Of a DNA stretch of 64,000 nt, positions 11,441 to 24,174 are shown one piece after another; position 1 is the first letter of the stretch; each line of letters starts with the position of its first letter. The DNA is from Charina bottae (taxonomy: Eukaryota; Chordata; Lepidosauria; Squamata; Charinaidae). Position numbers and translations under genes: made by a program. The notes under the pieces were generated by a model, which saw nothing but the letters and a program-made list of their open reading frames with translations, was not told the DNA's origin and did no database searches. The stretch spans positions 20,999,105 to 21,063,104 of the forward strand of contig JALMGJ010000018.1 in the NCBI GenBank assembly GCA_023362775.1, written 5' to 3'.

Positions 11441-12318
11441 CAACTGATTGGTAAGTAACACTTTCAATGTATTTTTCTTCTAAAATGTAGGCTTTGTTCT
11501 TTGGAAAAAATGTTGAGCCGGGGTATAGACCCACTTAAACAGAGAACCATCCAATTATCATGCATAACTATATATATATATATTTTTGTAGCTATTGATT
11601 TTGTTTTGATTATGTTCTGTCTTTGTATATATTGGTCCAAGAGAATTTAATGTGCCTATTAGTATTAATGAACATAGTTTTGCAGTACAGTTGTCAGATA
11701 CCCGTTTCATCAAAGCTGACAATGTTGGTTTAAAATATGTCTTCAGACGGGTTAATATGGCTAAGTAGCCATTCCTCCTGGCCTCTCCAGGACTTTGGAG
11801 TTGGATAAAGCCTGGCCTCGAACCCAGAGCTTTGACAGATGCCACCTTGGAACTCACGTAGACTGGAAATGGTTGAGTTATTTTTCTTTTGGCTGCCCTT
11901 TAAGGGAGACACTTCTCAGCAATAACAAAGAAGTGAGAATTAGATAGTCCTTGAAGCTTTTTTTCCTTTCAGATCCAGTGGAGCAAAGCAAGGTCATGAG
12001 GCTGATTAACAAAGAAGAGTGTTGTAACTCACTGGAAATCAGCTGAAGTTAGGGGGAAAGGCTTGAGGGACATATGGAAGGGGGGTTGACAGAAGGGGGG
12101 TTGCTATGAACTTTCTGCAAAAAGTTGTTTTGCTTATGAACACACAGCCTCTTGTGTGAAAACAGATCAGGGTTTTTAACTGAGTAGAGGGAATTCTACT
12201 GGATAGGAATAATAATGGTTTTGGCCATAGGAGCAGAGTAGGGCGCTAGAGGTTGCTCAAACATAATGTGATTCTGAAACAAGGAAATGCGTTTTGGAGG
12301 TGTAAAAGATAACACTCT

Positions 12319-12598
12319 CTGGGTTCACACATCATGGCCAACCACAGTTTGTTGGGTAAGCCAAAATTAGTTTGTAAAATACACCATCAACCTTGTTCCC
12401 AAGCTGGACCTTTTCTTGGTGTGTGGACTTCAACTCCCAGCATTCCTTGCCAGCGTGGTCACTGCTGAGACTTCTGGGAGTTCTGGAGGATGCCCAGGTT
12501 GAAGAATGCTGTATTAAGACTGGTTTGCTAACAGGAATGGCTGTTTCACAGAACACACTAAGCTGAAACCAATGGCTTAGTGTCATGTGTGAACCAGG
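12319..12598 (+). mobile_element. Candidate MITE, GGTTCACACAT family, with older hAT MITE debris inside
   Basis: The left end GGTTCACACATCATGGCCAA and the right end, reverse-complemented as GGTTCACACATGACACTAAG, form an imperfect inverted repeat. A degraded hAT-like palindrome (GTGGACTTCAACTCCCAG ... TTCTGGGAGTTCTGG) lies at about 12420-12500. No clear target duplication. Confidence 0.5.
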
Positions 12599-13614
12599 TC
12601 GCTGACACGTGTGTTTATTTTGCATCTGACCAGTCAGTCCATCAAGGGATATCATTTCTGAACAAAGGAATGGCTTGTATATTCATTTCCTGAGTTGATT
12701 GTTCGTCTTATTAATTATAAAAGAAATATTAATGTTGCCTTTAGAGAGGTGGCACAAGTCAACACATCCTTCCACCCTTCCTGGTTTCCAATAGATCTCC
12801 AACCCCAGAGCCCGGGGGCAAGCAGAAACGTGCTTGTTTGCTTATTCCCATGCACTGCCCCCCCTCCAAATCCCTTGATCCAGTTATTCGGTCATTCATA
12901 GCTTTTGTAAATATTGCTACTGTTCTTCTCATGATTATTCTCCTTCTCATAAATATTTGAAGCACAAGTTTGCAATCAAGTCCATCCAATAAGAATAGGC
13001 TGGGTGAAGTGCTGCTTCATGCAGAATCTGCATTTCTCAAGCACAGTTGAAACTAAACAGCTTCTCTCACACCTTGCTTGATGAATTTACCATGTACCTA
13101 AGCATACAATTTTGCAACCTCCTTAATTGCGGACCTTCTTAGCAAAACTCTTGGAGAAGGAAGAGAGGAGGGAAGAGGCTTAATGTGCATCGGTCCTACA
13201 GCGCCCCCTTCTGGAACAGCTGAAGATTTCCTTCCCTTGAATCTGCATTGACGCATTTAACGACTGAATTACAGACCTGCTTGGGGTTCCCAGGAACATA
13301 ACATTGCTCTAAAATCCATTTCTCCCCCATGAAACATGGCAAAAAGTGGAACTTTGCTGCTGATATTAGATTGGGGGACCAAAATGGCAGAGTAGGCACC
13401 AGTGGCAAAATTGACAGTACATCTCCATGACAGACGTCTAAGCACGAATGGCTCCTTTCTACACTATGCATTACACAGCAAGGCAAATGTAGACTTTAGG
13501 AATATGGTTTCTAGGAAAGAAGTTATGAGACCAGTCAAAAATAATAGATGAAGGGGCTTCAATAGATCCTTGCAATAACCCTCAATGTTTAATGTAAAGA
13601 ATAAACATCTAGGG

Positions 13615-13722
13615 CAGTGTCTATCAATCTTGGCGACTTGAAGATGGGTGGACTTGGCTGGCTGGGGAATTCTGGGAGTTGAAGTCCACCCATCTTCAAG
13701 TCGCCAAGGTTGAGACAGACTG
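13615..13722 (+). mobile_element. hAT-like palindromic MITE
   Basis: CAGTGTCTATCAATCTTGG ... GGTTGAGACAGACTG with the standard GGCTGGCTGGGGAATTCTGG core. Flanks ATCTAGGG and CTCTAGGC share 6 of 8 bases. Confidence 0.8.
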
Positions 13723-14450
13723 CTCTAGGCAAACTTCTTGTACTTAGCTAAGTCTACTTTTGAGAGGGTTTCTGGTAGTCGATGTTGTTTAGGAATGGGG
13801 CTGTGGAGAAGCCCTGAGTACTTGGAAGAGCCTCTTAGCTGTATAGATCTTAGGACTGGATCCACCAGGTATATTTTCCTTACTCTCTGATTATCTCCCC
13901 CTTTTCGCTTTTCCAGGAAGGACCCATAATGTCAACATCACCTTAACATGGGGATAGGATTTAGATCTTGATAGTGGCCTTCAGTTTGATTTTATTGCCT
14001 GCTCTTCACAGAAGCAATAGATTTTCTTGCCTGGGCTATTGGTTTATTCATTGCATTTTACTGTATTGCATTTCATTCTTCCCCCACCCCCAATGTTTGC
14101 AAAACCTGTTCATGTTTTAGTAATGTCGTTCCCTCAGAAAACTCTGGTTATTGGGCAGATCGGTGTGAGTGTTGCATCTATGCAAATGTGCGTATTGAAG
14201 GCTTTGCGAGGATAGATTTGGGGGTGTTTGTCCCTCTTGCCTGGCTTCTGTGTCTTTGAAACCGAAATGCAATGGGGCCATTCAAGATGTCAAGAGAATT
14301 TCCCATCCCTTTCTGCAAGGCTTGATGGAAGCTGCAAAGTGAATTATATTGGATTCACCTGTCAAACCAATTTACTTGCTTTTGGACAGGCCAGCTAATA
14401 CTTTGCTGTTTCTTTTTTTCTTTTGGAAAAGAATCCCTAACAATACTGGT

Positions 14451-14550
14451 TTCCTTCCTTGCTTCCTTGCTTCCTTGCTTCCTTGCTTCCTTGCTTCCTT
14501 GCTTCCTTGCTTCCTTGCTTCCTTGCTTCCTTGCTTCCTTCCTTCCTTCC
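14451..14550. repeat. Microsatellite with 8-bp unit (CTTCCTTG)n
   Basis: About eleven perfect 8-base units grade into a plain CCTT repeat at the right edge. A CTTC tetranucleotide repeat with a fixed G variant probably expanded as a doubled unit. Confidence 0.95.
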
Positions 14551-15154
14551 TGGAAGCAGCTTGTGTCAAAAATGCTTCCTACTTTAGAAACTGATAGATG
14601 GATGAGAAGTTAAAACTCAGGGGATGAATAGAAATCAGTTCAATAATCAGATTAAAACTTTTGAGACAGCTGCTTAAATTAGCAGGAAGAAATTAGAGAA
14701 CTACTTTTAAACTGGGTATTTATAAATGCTGGCCCCAGCTGTCATAAAAAAGGCACTTCCTCTTCCTCAGCTACAAACTGAGAAAGGTTTCCCAACTTTT
14801 GGGGAGCCAGGGAAAATGTGGACTTTCAAAAGCCTCTTGTGGGCTCTCTCACAAAATGGTTTCTGCAAGGAGGTCCCTTGACTGGTCCCCAAGGGTTGGC
14901 TAGGAGGAGGATTCTGGGGAAGAGAATGCATTTCAGACCAAGTGCTGGAGCTCTTCGCTGACTGACATTCTCAAAGGTAAGGCCCAGATGGATTCTTGGA
15001 AGCAGATGGAGTTGGCAGATTGTTTTGCAGCTCACATTTTTGAGATTAAAGACTGATGCACATAAATTGGGAATCTGCAGAGAATCTGTATGATTTTTAT
15101 TACACACCCACAAGTCATTCTAAGAACAAAATTTGTGCTAAATCTCTTTCTCTA

Positions 15155-15417
15155 TGTCAGCCCTTCAAGGTAGGCTAAACGAGGAAACCAGAACCAAGAA
15201 TACTAATACTACCTTTATTGTAAAGTTAGAGTAACAGAATCTTGCAAGTCTGAAAGCACTTCCCCCCCTCCCCTGTCTTTCCAGTCCAGAGAGGGTCCCT
15301 CCTGATAAGCTTTTTCCATCCCTGTTCCTGCTCCGGCCTCAGATTCCTCTTATCAGACCAATGTCTAGGATGGGCTTCTTCTCTTCTCTCCGAAGGTTAT
15401 TCTCACAGCCCATTACA
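15155..15417 (-). mobile_element. LTR-like repeat, copy A
   Basis: On the minus strand it starts TGTAATGGGCTGTGAGAATA and ends GAAGGGCTGACA. It contains a shared block (CAGACTTGCAAGATTCTG) and an AATAAA-type signal before the end, which suits a solo LTR. The flanking duplication is weak. Assignment to gypsy or ERV is not possible here. Confidence 0.5.
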
Positions 15418-16148
15418 CACTGTCTCATTTCACAATTAATGTTTGTCCCAACGTAACTGAAGGGTGCCAGATTGGGAAATGCTAATCCCTGAGATGTTTG
15501 CCCAATCTTTTCCATTAATTTGGATTTAGCTAAGGATTTGGTTAATCAAACCTTGATGATCATTACCGCCAGCCCTTCCAGTTGAGGTTGGAGAAATTGT
15601 GTTTTTTCAATCTGAGCTCTAACCTCTGAGTTTCTTCTAAGTAGAGACAAATGAAAGATAAACATTTCATCTCCCTAAGAGAGCAGCTTGATTTGTTCAA
15701 ACAAGGATGCAAATAGTTCTGGGGTGCCAAAGGAATCCACGCCTTCATTAAGATTCAGATCTGAAGAACCTCTGCCAAAGGAATTAATTCCCTGGGCATG
15801 TTTCTAAGTCTGCTGCCTTCCCTTGCCTTTGGATTTAAATATGCCCTTGAATTTAAAACTTCAGCTGTAGCTGTTCTTATTACCACTACCGCTAGTATTA
15901 AACAGTGGCATCACAGTTTTAAAAATCATTTTGGAGGAGCAGGTCTTAATAAAACTCAGTCTTGAAATGTGAATGTAGATGCCATGTTACTGAGCTTTGT
16001 GGGGGGGAAATAGCCTCCACTGTTTGACATATTAAGGCATGTTTTAATGTTTGGAAAATTATTTTTTTCATGACATACAGACATAGCATTTGGCTATGGT
16101 GCCCATGTTATAGAAGAGCAAATAGTAATATTAGCAGAATGAACTCTT

Positions 16149-16493
16149 TGTTTTTGTTTATTCGTTCAGTCGTTTCCGACTCTTCGTGACTTCATGGACC
16201 AGCCCATGCCAGAGCTTCCTGTCGGCCGTCACCATCCCCAGCTCCCCAATGGTTGAGTCCGTCACCTCCAGAATGCCATCCATCCATCTTGCCCTTGGTC
16301 GGCCCCTCTTCCTTTTGCCTTCCACTTTCCCTAGCATCAGCTTCTTCTCCAGGGTATCCTGTCTTCTCATTATGTGGCCAAAGTACTTCAGTTTTGCCTT
16401 TAATATCATTCCCTCAAGTGAGCAGTCTGGCTTGATTTCCTGGAGGATGGACTGGTTTGATCTTCTTGCAGTCCAAGGCACTCTTTGTAGGAA
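16149..16493 (-). pseudogene. Bov-B (RTE-type) LINE, C-terminal ORF2 fragment, copy 1
   Basis: The minus strand encodes RVPWTARRSNQSIL, then LKYFGHIMRRQDTLEKKLML and GKRKRGRPRARWMDG, and ends LVHEVTKSRKRLNE. This is the well-known C-terminal end of the Bov-B reverse-transcriptase polyprotein. It stops just before the Bov-B 3' tail (reverse strand of GTCGTTTCCGACTCTTCGTG). The copy is heavily 5'-truncated near 16490, so it is not functional. Bov-B is abundant in squamates. Confidence 0.85.
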
Positions 16494-18555
16494 GGTTAAA
16501 TCAACCCCCATCCCTCTAAATGGGGGTTGCATATATGGCATGTGGATAAAAATGGCTGCCCAATTGCTGAATTCTGTGTCCTGCTTACAGAATGCAATTT
16601 GCCTAACTTCCTTTATAAAAGGAACATCGTGGTGGTGGTTTCGTTCTGCAAATATGGGTCCTGAGCAGAGTAAGAACTATGAAGGGTCTGGCAAATTCCA
16701 GAGGTTTCGAGTTTGGGCCATCTTTCTGGCTTCCCATTTGGGCTCGGCATGGGTTGACTTTGCAGCCTGTTTTCAGACCGGTTTGGAGAAAAGCTTCGAA
16801 GTAAAAAAAATGCCTCAGCTGAGTTTTGGAGTAAGTGGTACGTCCTGAGAATTTCATGCATTTGCCTTGTTTCCCAGGATTTTACTAGCAGGAGCATAAT
16901 ACTAAACAGAGAAAATAACCTGTGTTTTTTAATGTCTTGAGAAAGTTCTAAGATTAGTAATGGTGCGACTAAAATACATTAAACAAGTATATCTCGCTTT
17001 TGAGTTAGGTACATACAATCTTCTTGATCAACTTGGCCCATTGGATAAAATAATTTAAGGAAGGCCAGATCAGATGCTTGATTTTTATTATTTTAACTGT
17101 AGTGGTCCCAACAAATGCTTGAGGAAGATGCATTCAATAAGTCTGCTCAGAATGTGGGTTGCCAAGAAACTTTCTGGGAATCTTTGATTATATATCTTAC
17201 ACTGCTGTTATTTGCAAGATTGGCCTAAACATTGATCCCCATATCCATAATTTATTGAGATCATTCCTTCCCTGTAAAAGTGTGTGTGGGAGGGGGGCTA
17301 TGTGACTTTTGGGGCAAATGAATGTAAACTTTTTCAGGTGTATCTTATGTAGACTTGTTCTACAAAGTAGATTTGTTTGCCTGCAACAGAGTGCCTTTAC
17401 TGGAAAGCATCAATTCCAGCAGCACGGGGGGGGGGGGAGTGGTATCAGCCCTTCAAGGTAGGCCAGACAAGGAAACCAAAGTTATAAATGCTAATACTAC
17501 TTTTAGTTACAGTAACAGAATCTTGCAAGTCTGAATGTGCCTCCCCCTTCCTGCCTTTATCCTAAAGAGAACTAGGAAGGGTCAAGTCTGAGACACTTTC
17601 TCAGATTACATTCTTGCTTTGGACTCAGATTTCTCTTATCTGACCGTTGCCTTGGCTGTGGCTCTTCCTCCTGTTCCTCAAGGTGATTCTCACAGCCCAT
17701 TTACAGGTGGGGGAATATGTCTGTCTACACTGGTCAGCCATTTTGCCAGAGATCTGAGATACGGTTTTCTGGGGAGGGGAAAAGTGCAATAACTTTCTTT
17801 TCTGCCATGCAGAATATTTAAATATTTTATTTAAATATTTAAATAATTGCTTGTATTTGAATTGCTGGGAGCAAAGGACTCCCTGCCTTTTTTGCTGGTA
17901 GCCACTAAGGGGCAGTCTTGGAACAGCAATCATGGTACCAAAAAGCAAAAAGTTATCACCTGGATAACAGTGATGCAAAATGGAATCGAGGTTTTTAAAT
18001 CCAGATCTACCAGAAGGAGAAGACGACAACTGTTGGGTTAAGAGGGATGGAGATTTTAGGGAAAATCTGGAGGCAGATAATCCTTTACTCTGCACGAGTG
18101 CAAACTTCACATCTGGAATTCTAACTTTAAGGCCAAAAGTTGGGGGGAAACGGAGCAGAAATATATTCTTAAAATTTAGAAAGGATGCACAGGCCTTCAT
18201 CAGAGTGGAAACCTGCTAATATGAAGCATTCAAGGCAGTGGGTGCGAAACAAGGGGTGCCACAGATGTCAGCAGGCCTTACCGATCCCCTTCTGAAGCCT
18301 GCCTGTTCCTTTGCTACTTTTCCTTCCATACAAGGCTCTAAACCAGCCTGTTCCAAACTTGGAACTTTAAGCTCCCAGCTGATTCTCCAGCACGGTAGCT
18401 TCCTCCTCAAATTCTTTTCTCTCCAATAACGTGTCATCTGTGTTGGTTGCTCTTCCTATAAACATTTGCTTCTGAATAAATATGACAAGTGCACACAGCC
18501 TATCCCAATATGGCATGGAGGTGATGCAACAGCCCTAAATGTTCAGGGGTTCTTA
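16494..18555. other. Intergenic sequence, 16.5-18.6 kb
   Basis: A short hairpin AACCCCCAT/ATGGGGGTT lies at 16503-16528, next to the Bov-B truncation point. The rest shows nothing beyond LTR-like copy B. Confidence 0.6.
17443..17705 (-). mobile_element. LTR-like repeat, copy B
   Basis: On the minus strand TGTAAATGGGCTGTGAGAAT ... GAAGGGCTGATA. Flanks AGTGG and GGTGG (4 of 5 identical) fit an LTR-type target duplication. The conserved CAGACTTGCAAGATTCTG block is present. Confidence 0.55.
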
Positions 18556-18680
18556 ATTTTATTTATTTATCTATCTACTTTATATTTTACAAGTGACCCT
18601 GGGAGGCTTACAACAAGTTAAAACAGCAATAAATACCTAAAAAACACTAATTAATAATTATAATTAACACTATAATTAAT
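18556..18680 (-). mobile_element. Degraded LINE 3' end with TTTA tail
   Basis: TTATTTATTTAT followed by ACAAGTGACCCTGGGAGGCT is the reverse complement of the 'gcccagagt...aaataaa' LINE tail seen better at 28249 and 59251. Confidence 0.5.
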
Positions 18681-18829
18681 ACTTAATTGTGGGGAAGCTT
18701 GGCATCTAAATGGATCCTGAAGGGAAAGCAGTCTAAAAAGTTTGGCTTAGGGTTCCATTTTTGTATCAAAGCCTGCAAAGAAAGCAAGTGCATTCCCTTT
18801 TTTCCCCCAGCTTGGACTTGATAGCAATA

Positions 18830-19196
18830 CAGGTAGTCCTCGCTTAACAACCATTCATGTAGTGACAGTTCAGTCTTATGACGGTGCTGAAAAAACCGAC
18901 TTGCGACCAGTCCTCCCACTTACGACCATCGCAGCATTCCCCCGGTCACGTGATCACGATTTGGGCACTTGGCAACTGGTTCGCATTTATGATTGTCGCA
19001 GCATCCTGTGCTCACGGGATCGTCATTTTCGACCTTCCTGGCTGGCTTCTGGCAAGCAAAATCAATGAGGAGCTGTGTGATTCGCTTAACGACCGCCACA
19101 AAAAGGTCGTAAAATCAGATCGGATCCGCTTAATGACCGCTTCGCTTAGCAACCGAATTCCTGTCCCAATTGTGGTCGTTAAGCGAGGACTACCTG
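18830..19196 (+). mobile_element. TA-flanked Tc1/mariner-like element, copy 3
   Basis: CAGGTAGTCCTCGCTTAACA ... TTAAGCGAGGACTACCTG between TA dinucleotides. Colinear with the copy at 2515, without its internal duplications. No transposase. Confidence 0.8.
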
Positions 19197-19488
19197 TACA
19201 CAACTCTGAATTCAACTTTTTCTCCTTGGAATCAGTTTCCAGTCCTGGTGAGGTTCAGCTTCTTCCACCTGCTTTTATAATGAGGAACTGTGCACAGTTT
19301 AACCTTGAGTAAAACTTCTCATGCCTCGGGTAACTCTTCTGCAAAGCTAGATTGCAGAAATGGTAATTGGAGGTGTCATTTGTCCTAAACTTTTATCCGA
19401 AACTGTGTGCTTCTGGGCAGAGAGCCAAGAGCTTAATCCATTTAGAATATCTGAAAATATTTGAAGAAGAGAACACAAGGGACTAGAG

Positions 19489-19590
19489 CAGTGTTTCTCA
19501 ACCTTGGGAACTTTAATTCCCCATGCTGGCTGGGGAATTCTGGGAGTTGAAGTCCACACATCTTAAAGTTCCCAAGGTTGAGAAACACTG
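19489..19590 (+). mobile_element. hAT-like palindromic MITE with perfect 8-bp duplication
   Basis: CAGTGTTTCTCAACC ... GGTTGAGAAACACTG, flanked by GACTAGAG on both sides (19481-19488, 19591-19598). The left arm has a deletion compared with the right. Confidence 0.9.
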
Positions 19591-19959
19591 GACTAGAGGA
19601 AGCATGCATGGACACCTACCTATGTTTCCAACCCCCCCATATATATTTAGCAAATTGAATGTACTAAAAGTTGGGAGTTTGAAGATTTGTTTTTATTTTA
19701 CGTGAAAAACCAAGCAGGCTTAAAACTAAGGAACTGTGTCTGCAAACTAAACCAGAATCAAATCCATATGAGGCAGCACGTACGGAAAAAAATAAAAATG
19801 GCAAAAAAACCTCTTGCAGTTTCTTATTCGACCTGTACCTCCAGCTGAATCCGGCTAATCCAGGCTTGGGGGTAAGGTGAGAATTTGGCAGATGCTGCTG
19901 AAGAGACATCAACCCTGGTAGGTTTAATCCTGCACAGCTTCTAAGGTGATGGCATAAAC

Positions 19960-20261
19960 CAGCCTTTCTCAACCTTTTGACCCTGGAGGAACCCTTGAAA
20001 TATTTGTCAGGCCTTGGGGAACCCCTGCACATTCAGGCTCAAATATAGGCCAGAAGTTACAAAAGTATTATATTTGTTTCAGGGGTGGGCCTGTATATAG
20101 GCATTAACAACGTTCTTAAACAAAAATGAAGAATGAAGCTTAACATATTTAATGTGAAGTTGCCTGAATTTGAAATAATTTTCTAAATAATCTCCCAGGG
20201 AGCCCCTGGTGACCTCTCGTGGGACCCGAGGGTGCCACGCAACCCTGGTTGAGAAACCCTG
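19960..20261 (+). mobile_element. Second hAT-like non-autonomous family, copy 1 (302 bp)
   Basis: Begins CAGCCTTTCTCAACCTTTTG and ends GGTTGAGAAACCCTG. Flanked by a perfect 8-bp duplication GCATAAAC (19952-19959 and 20262-20269). Only the ends are inverted repeats; the interior is AT-rich and non-coding. Confidence 0.9.
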
Positions 20262-23011
20262 GCATAAACCAAGTCACCGGGAGGTAATCTTGACTCCAGG
20301 GATGCTCAACCCTTGTAACGCTAACTGCCTAGCGTCAGAAGACCGTGCTTCTGAACTTGTGGAGCAAAGTGTGTGGGCGGCCACTAAGTCCACGCGATGC
20401 ATTAGTGGGCAACTGAATACTTAGTGGCCTCTGCTCGTCTTACCTGAGTGCTCTGAAGTCACAACTCCCATCTTCCACAGCACACACCAGTGAAAGTCAG
20501 GCTGATGGAAAGTCAACCCGACACTTCTAAATGAGAAGAAGTGCCTTCACCTGATCTCAGAGAAGCATTAAGCAGAGATGATATTCTTTAGACTCTCTTG
20601 CTTTCTCTCGCCCTCTCTGTCTGCCCGTCCTCTGCCTCCGTGCTGTGTTTTACTTACGGAAGATTTACAGACATGATCGTGCTTTGCAAGGCCCTTTTTC
20701 CTTCCTCTCTTGCTTTTCTTCCTTCCAGTATTAAATAACTATTATAAATAGTCTAAATGAGGATGGGCATTGTGTGTTTTTAGCCAGAACCTGCGATTTC
20801 TCATAATGCTCTTTGAAAAGGTCACACTGAGTGATTGTATTTTCAGCTTTCAGACCATTCATTTCCACCCCAGTAATGGCTTAATGTTGATTTCTTTTTT
20901 TATTGGACTTCATTTCGAAATATTACTTTCTTGGAGAGTTAAATAATGCAACAGTAGATGCAGTGTAGAATGCATAATTATCCACTGTAGGGTAGGTGGC
21001 ACTTTTGAAAGGTCCAGAGAAATCTAAAGGTCATCTAGATGGCTTGAACCAAATAATTTCCATGGCTTTCCTACTTTGGCCTAACTAGGAGTAGAATCTG
21101 TCTCTTTCGGCCTAAACCTGATGTTCATGAGAAGATCAACAGCTAGCATAAATCTTCTTGGGCACTTCCCTGAAGTCTGCCCAAAGGTTATTATGGAACA
21201 GTTTCGATGAAACCAAGATGGTTCTCCCAGACTGGGAAATAACTGGGTTCTCCACAAGCCTGTCCACCCTGTTATGATGTGACGATTGGGGACATAGAAT
21301 CCAAGTGAGCTTGCAAGCCCCCGTTCGCTTGTTCCGTCAGCCATAGTTTTTTCAGCTGCTGTGACTGGCAACAGGAGGAATTCTTTAAAAGGAAAGAGAT
21401 CTTTCCTTTCCCCATGGCATTCCCAAAATTCCTCTTTCCCCAAAGAGAGTGGCCACAAGGCCACTTCAGGAGTGAACTTCTGGTAGGAAAGAGGGACCAA
21501 AATTTCTTAAAAAGATCTTAAACTGACAGATAAGTTCACACGTGAACCAAAAGTTCTGTTCCACTTGCACTCATCCTCTTGCACACCACAATCTCTAAGT
21601 AAATTCCTCTCTTAATGGATGACAATAGATTCAGATTGAGGAGCACTTTATTTAAAAGATTGCCCACAAATAAAGTTTGTTGGGGAAGGGAGGCCAACAG
21701 GCTGAGATAAAAGCCATTCCTCAGATTGTCAGAGACTTCGCCTGGAGCCCTTTTCATGAAGCAATGGTTGTCTTGCCCTGAAACTAAGATCCTGCTATTC
21801 ACTGGGCCAGGGGTTCTGCAGGGTGGGGCGCTTGGATCCAAAGAATCCCTGTCTTTGGCCTGGCTTTGCTGCCAACACTGAAACTCTCTTAAGAAAAGGT
21901 TCCCAGTCAATATTGTAAGGCCACTGAGCAAGCAGTCATGGAGACCTTTTCCTTCTCGAGCAATGTTGAGTTCTGAAATAAATGTTCTTCACCTCGGCTC
22001 AGCGACGTCCCGAGCCATGTTTTGACAGCTACAATGACAACGAGGCAGACTTTGTAGGCCTCTTAGATTTGGATTTCTCTTGCAGCCCTGGATTTCCTCG
22101 CTCTTGAGAAGCAGTTCCGTCCCTCAGCTGTCCAGAAGAGTTGATCAAATTGGAGGCGAGGCCAGCCTGGTTAATGGAAAGGAGGGGGGGGGGTAACTGC
22201 CCCTGGTCAACCAAGCCTTCATCCATGAGACTGGCATCCTGTCACTGGTGGGGTCACAAAGGAAAAGCTGTCACTGAATGGGAATCCATTCTGAAACTTT
22301 TGTCTGAGGGGCATCCAGAATCTGGAACAGAGAAGGGAAGAGGATGTTGGTCAGACAATAAGCAGATTTGTAGCCGGAGTGACGGGAATGGTGCATCTGG
22401 GGAGCATGAAAGTTTAGGAAGCTGGTTCTTTACTGCATTTTCCCTTAGGGATGGGCTGCCATGCAGAGGGGCTGGGTCTGCAGCCTGGGTGGGGGCCACG
22501 CAATGCCACGCAGTCCTTTTTTTTAGTTAGCAATCCTGTTTAGTCCCCTCCTCCTCTTTCTCCCTTTCCGAAAGTGCTTCTGAATGGTGAAAACAAGAAC
22601 AAGGTGGGAGCATGCCAGGAGGACAGAGCTAGGGGGTGGTCACCCAGGAGTTTTGTAGGGCTCCTGTAGGATCTTGTCTACTGCCACCCTCAGCCCTGGC
22701 AGCATCCATGCCTCTCAAGTCAAAGCCTTTTGGCCTTCCAGCCTGCAATGTCTACTTTGCTGGACAGCTTCTGTCTAGAAGAAGGGGCTTGGGGACATAG
22801 CTGGGAATCCTGTGGGGGCTGGATGGGTTGGGGGACTCCAGATAATCCAAGCTGTCTTCTGGAGGTGAAGAAAATAGTTGGGTTTCTCCCAACAGGAATT
22901 AGTAGATCTCCCATCACTTGCTCTCAACAGTGTTTTAAAAATTATTTTCTGCCGTCTCAGCGTGGTAATTTATCTGCAGAAATGATGTTGAGAGCTGCAG
23001 CTTGTCTAGAC

Positions 23012-23089
23012 TAGGGTTTCTCAGCCTTGGCCAGAATTCTGGGAGTTGAAGTCCACCTGTCTTAAAGTGGCGAAGGCTGAGAAACCCTG
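23012..23089 (+). mobile_element. hAT-like MITE with shortened left arm
   Basis: TAGGGTTTCTCAGCCTTGG joins directly to the core CCAGAATTCTGGGAG, and the right arm is complete (GGCTGAGAAACCCTG). Flanks GTCTAGAC and GTCTAGAA match at 7 of 8. Confidence 0.75.
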
Positions 23090-24174
23090 GTCTAGAAAAT
23101 GCAGCGTGGTTTGGAGATCTTTGAACACCCCGGGCCTTTCCTGACCTGAGATCAAAACTCAGCCCTGGAGTCGGAATTGGGTGCATGGAGACTGCGAGGC
23201 CGTTGGTGGGATTAAATTGTGGGTTGATCCTGCCTCTCTCATGCAGCTGGCCACCCCCGGCGGAATGAAATCGTTTTCATTTTAAGGACATTTTGTCTCG
23301 GAATGACAGTGTCTGAAGAGTATTTCTGGGGACTGAAGGACAGTCTCTGATCCACTCCATTGATTCCTGCTTTCATTTAAACTGCAATTCATTACTTTCT
23401 TCCTGGGCTCGTTCGAGAATCCATTGCTCATTACTTTTTCATCACTGTATGATTGGAACAATTTGTATCTGTCGCTTGTACATTGGCCAGATAATGAAAT
23501 AATCATTTGCGCATCTACAACAGCATTTTTACATTTATTTTTCACAGCGCAATTCACTTCGCTGGGTCATTTTATCACTCTGGAGCCAATTGCGATCTTG
23601 TTTTAGCATTTAGCGGCCGGGAACGGTTTGCAGCAGCTGCATTTGGCCGTTTTGTCACCATAAAACTTGCTGATTGTCCACTTAAGGAAAGCAGCATGGG
23701 TCTTATGAAAAGAAGGCAGAGGACTGTTGCCAAGCGCAGTGGGGAGGCGGTTGAGGCTCTGAGATGAAAAACCTAGAGGGGGAAGAAAACAAGATTTGGC
23801 AGCCTAGCCTGGTCCTCTACAACTTGAAGCTTCAAATCGTGGCTGGGGAGGATGGGATTCTAATTCAACACACACCAAGGAGGCACTTGATTGGGGGAAG
23901 ATCGTGGCATTGTCTACCAACCAACTTCTGTGAACTGGGTTGCGATGTCTTCCTGGTTCCAAGGAGTCACAAGTTGTCTCCAGCCAGCATCTCCAGGAAC
24001 TTTTCACCGGCTTCCACCACCAGTCTTCTTGATCCTCAGAAGCCTGGGCAGATGGGATGTTGGACCAGAGTTTTGCAGTTTTAACTATGGGGGCTTTACA
24101 TCCTCCAACGCCTGATTCCCCAAAGTTTTGGCTGCAGTTTCCATAGCCTTAATGAGACCGAAATGGAAGTAGGC

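Larger units (their letters stand above)
5135..12318. other. Intergenic sequence, 5.1-12.3 kb
   Basis: Mixed composition with poly(C) runs and AT-rich parts (10.6-11.0 kb). A 206-codon + strand frame at 9572-10192 lacks family resemblance. 5945-6490 has words (CTAAATCATAG, CACACTAAGCC) reminiscent of the GGTTCACACAT MITEs, but without clear ends. Confidence 0.55.
12599..16148. other. Intergenic sequence, 12.6-16.1 kb
   Basis: Only the MITE at 13615, the microsatellite at 14451 and the LTR-like copy at 15155 are recognisable. No coding signal. Confidence 0.6.

Noticed and set aside
16186..16848. 220-codon + strand ORF
   Set aside because: Mostly antisense of the Bov-B fragment; the minus strand carries the recognisable protein.
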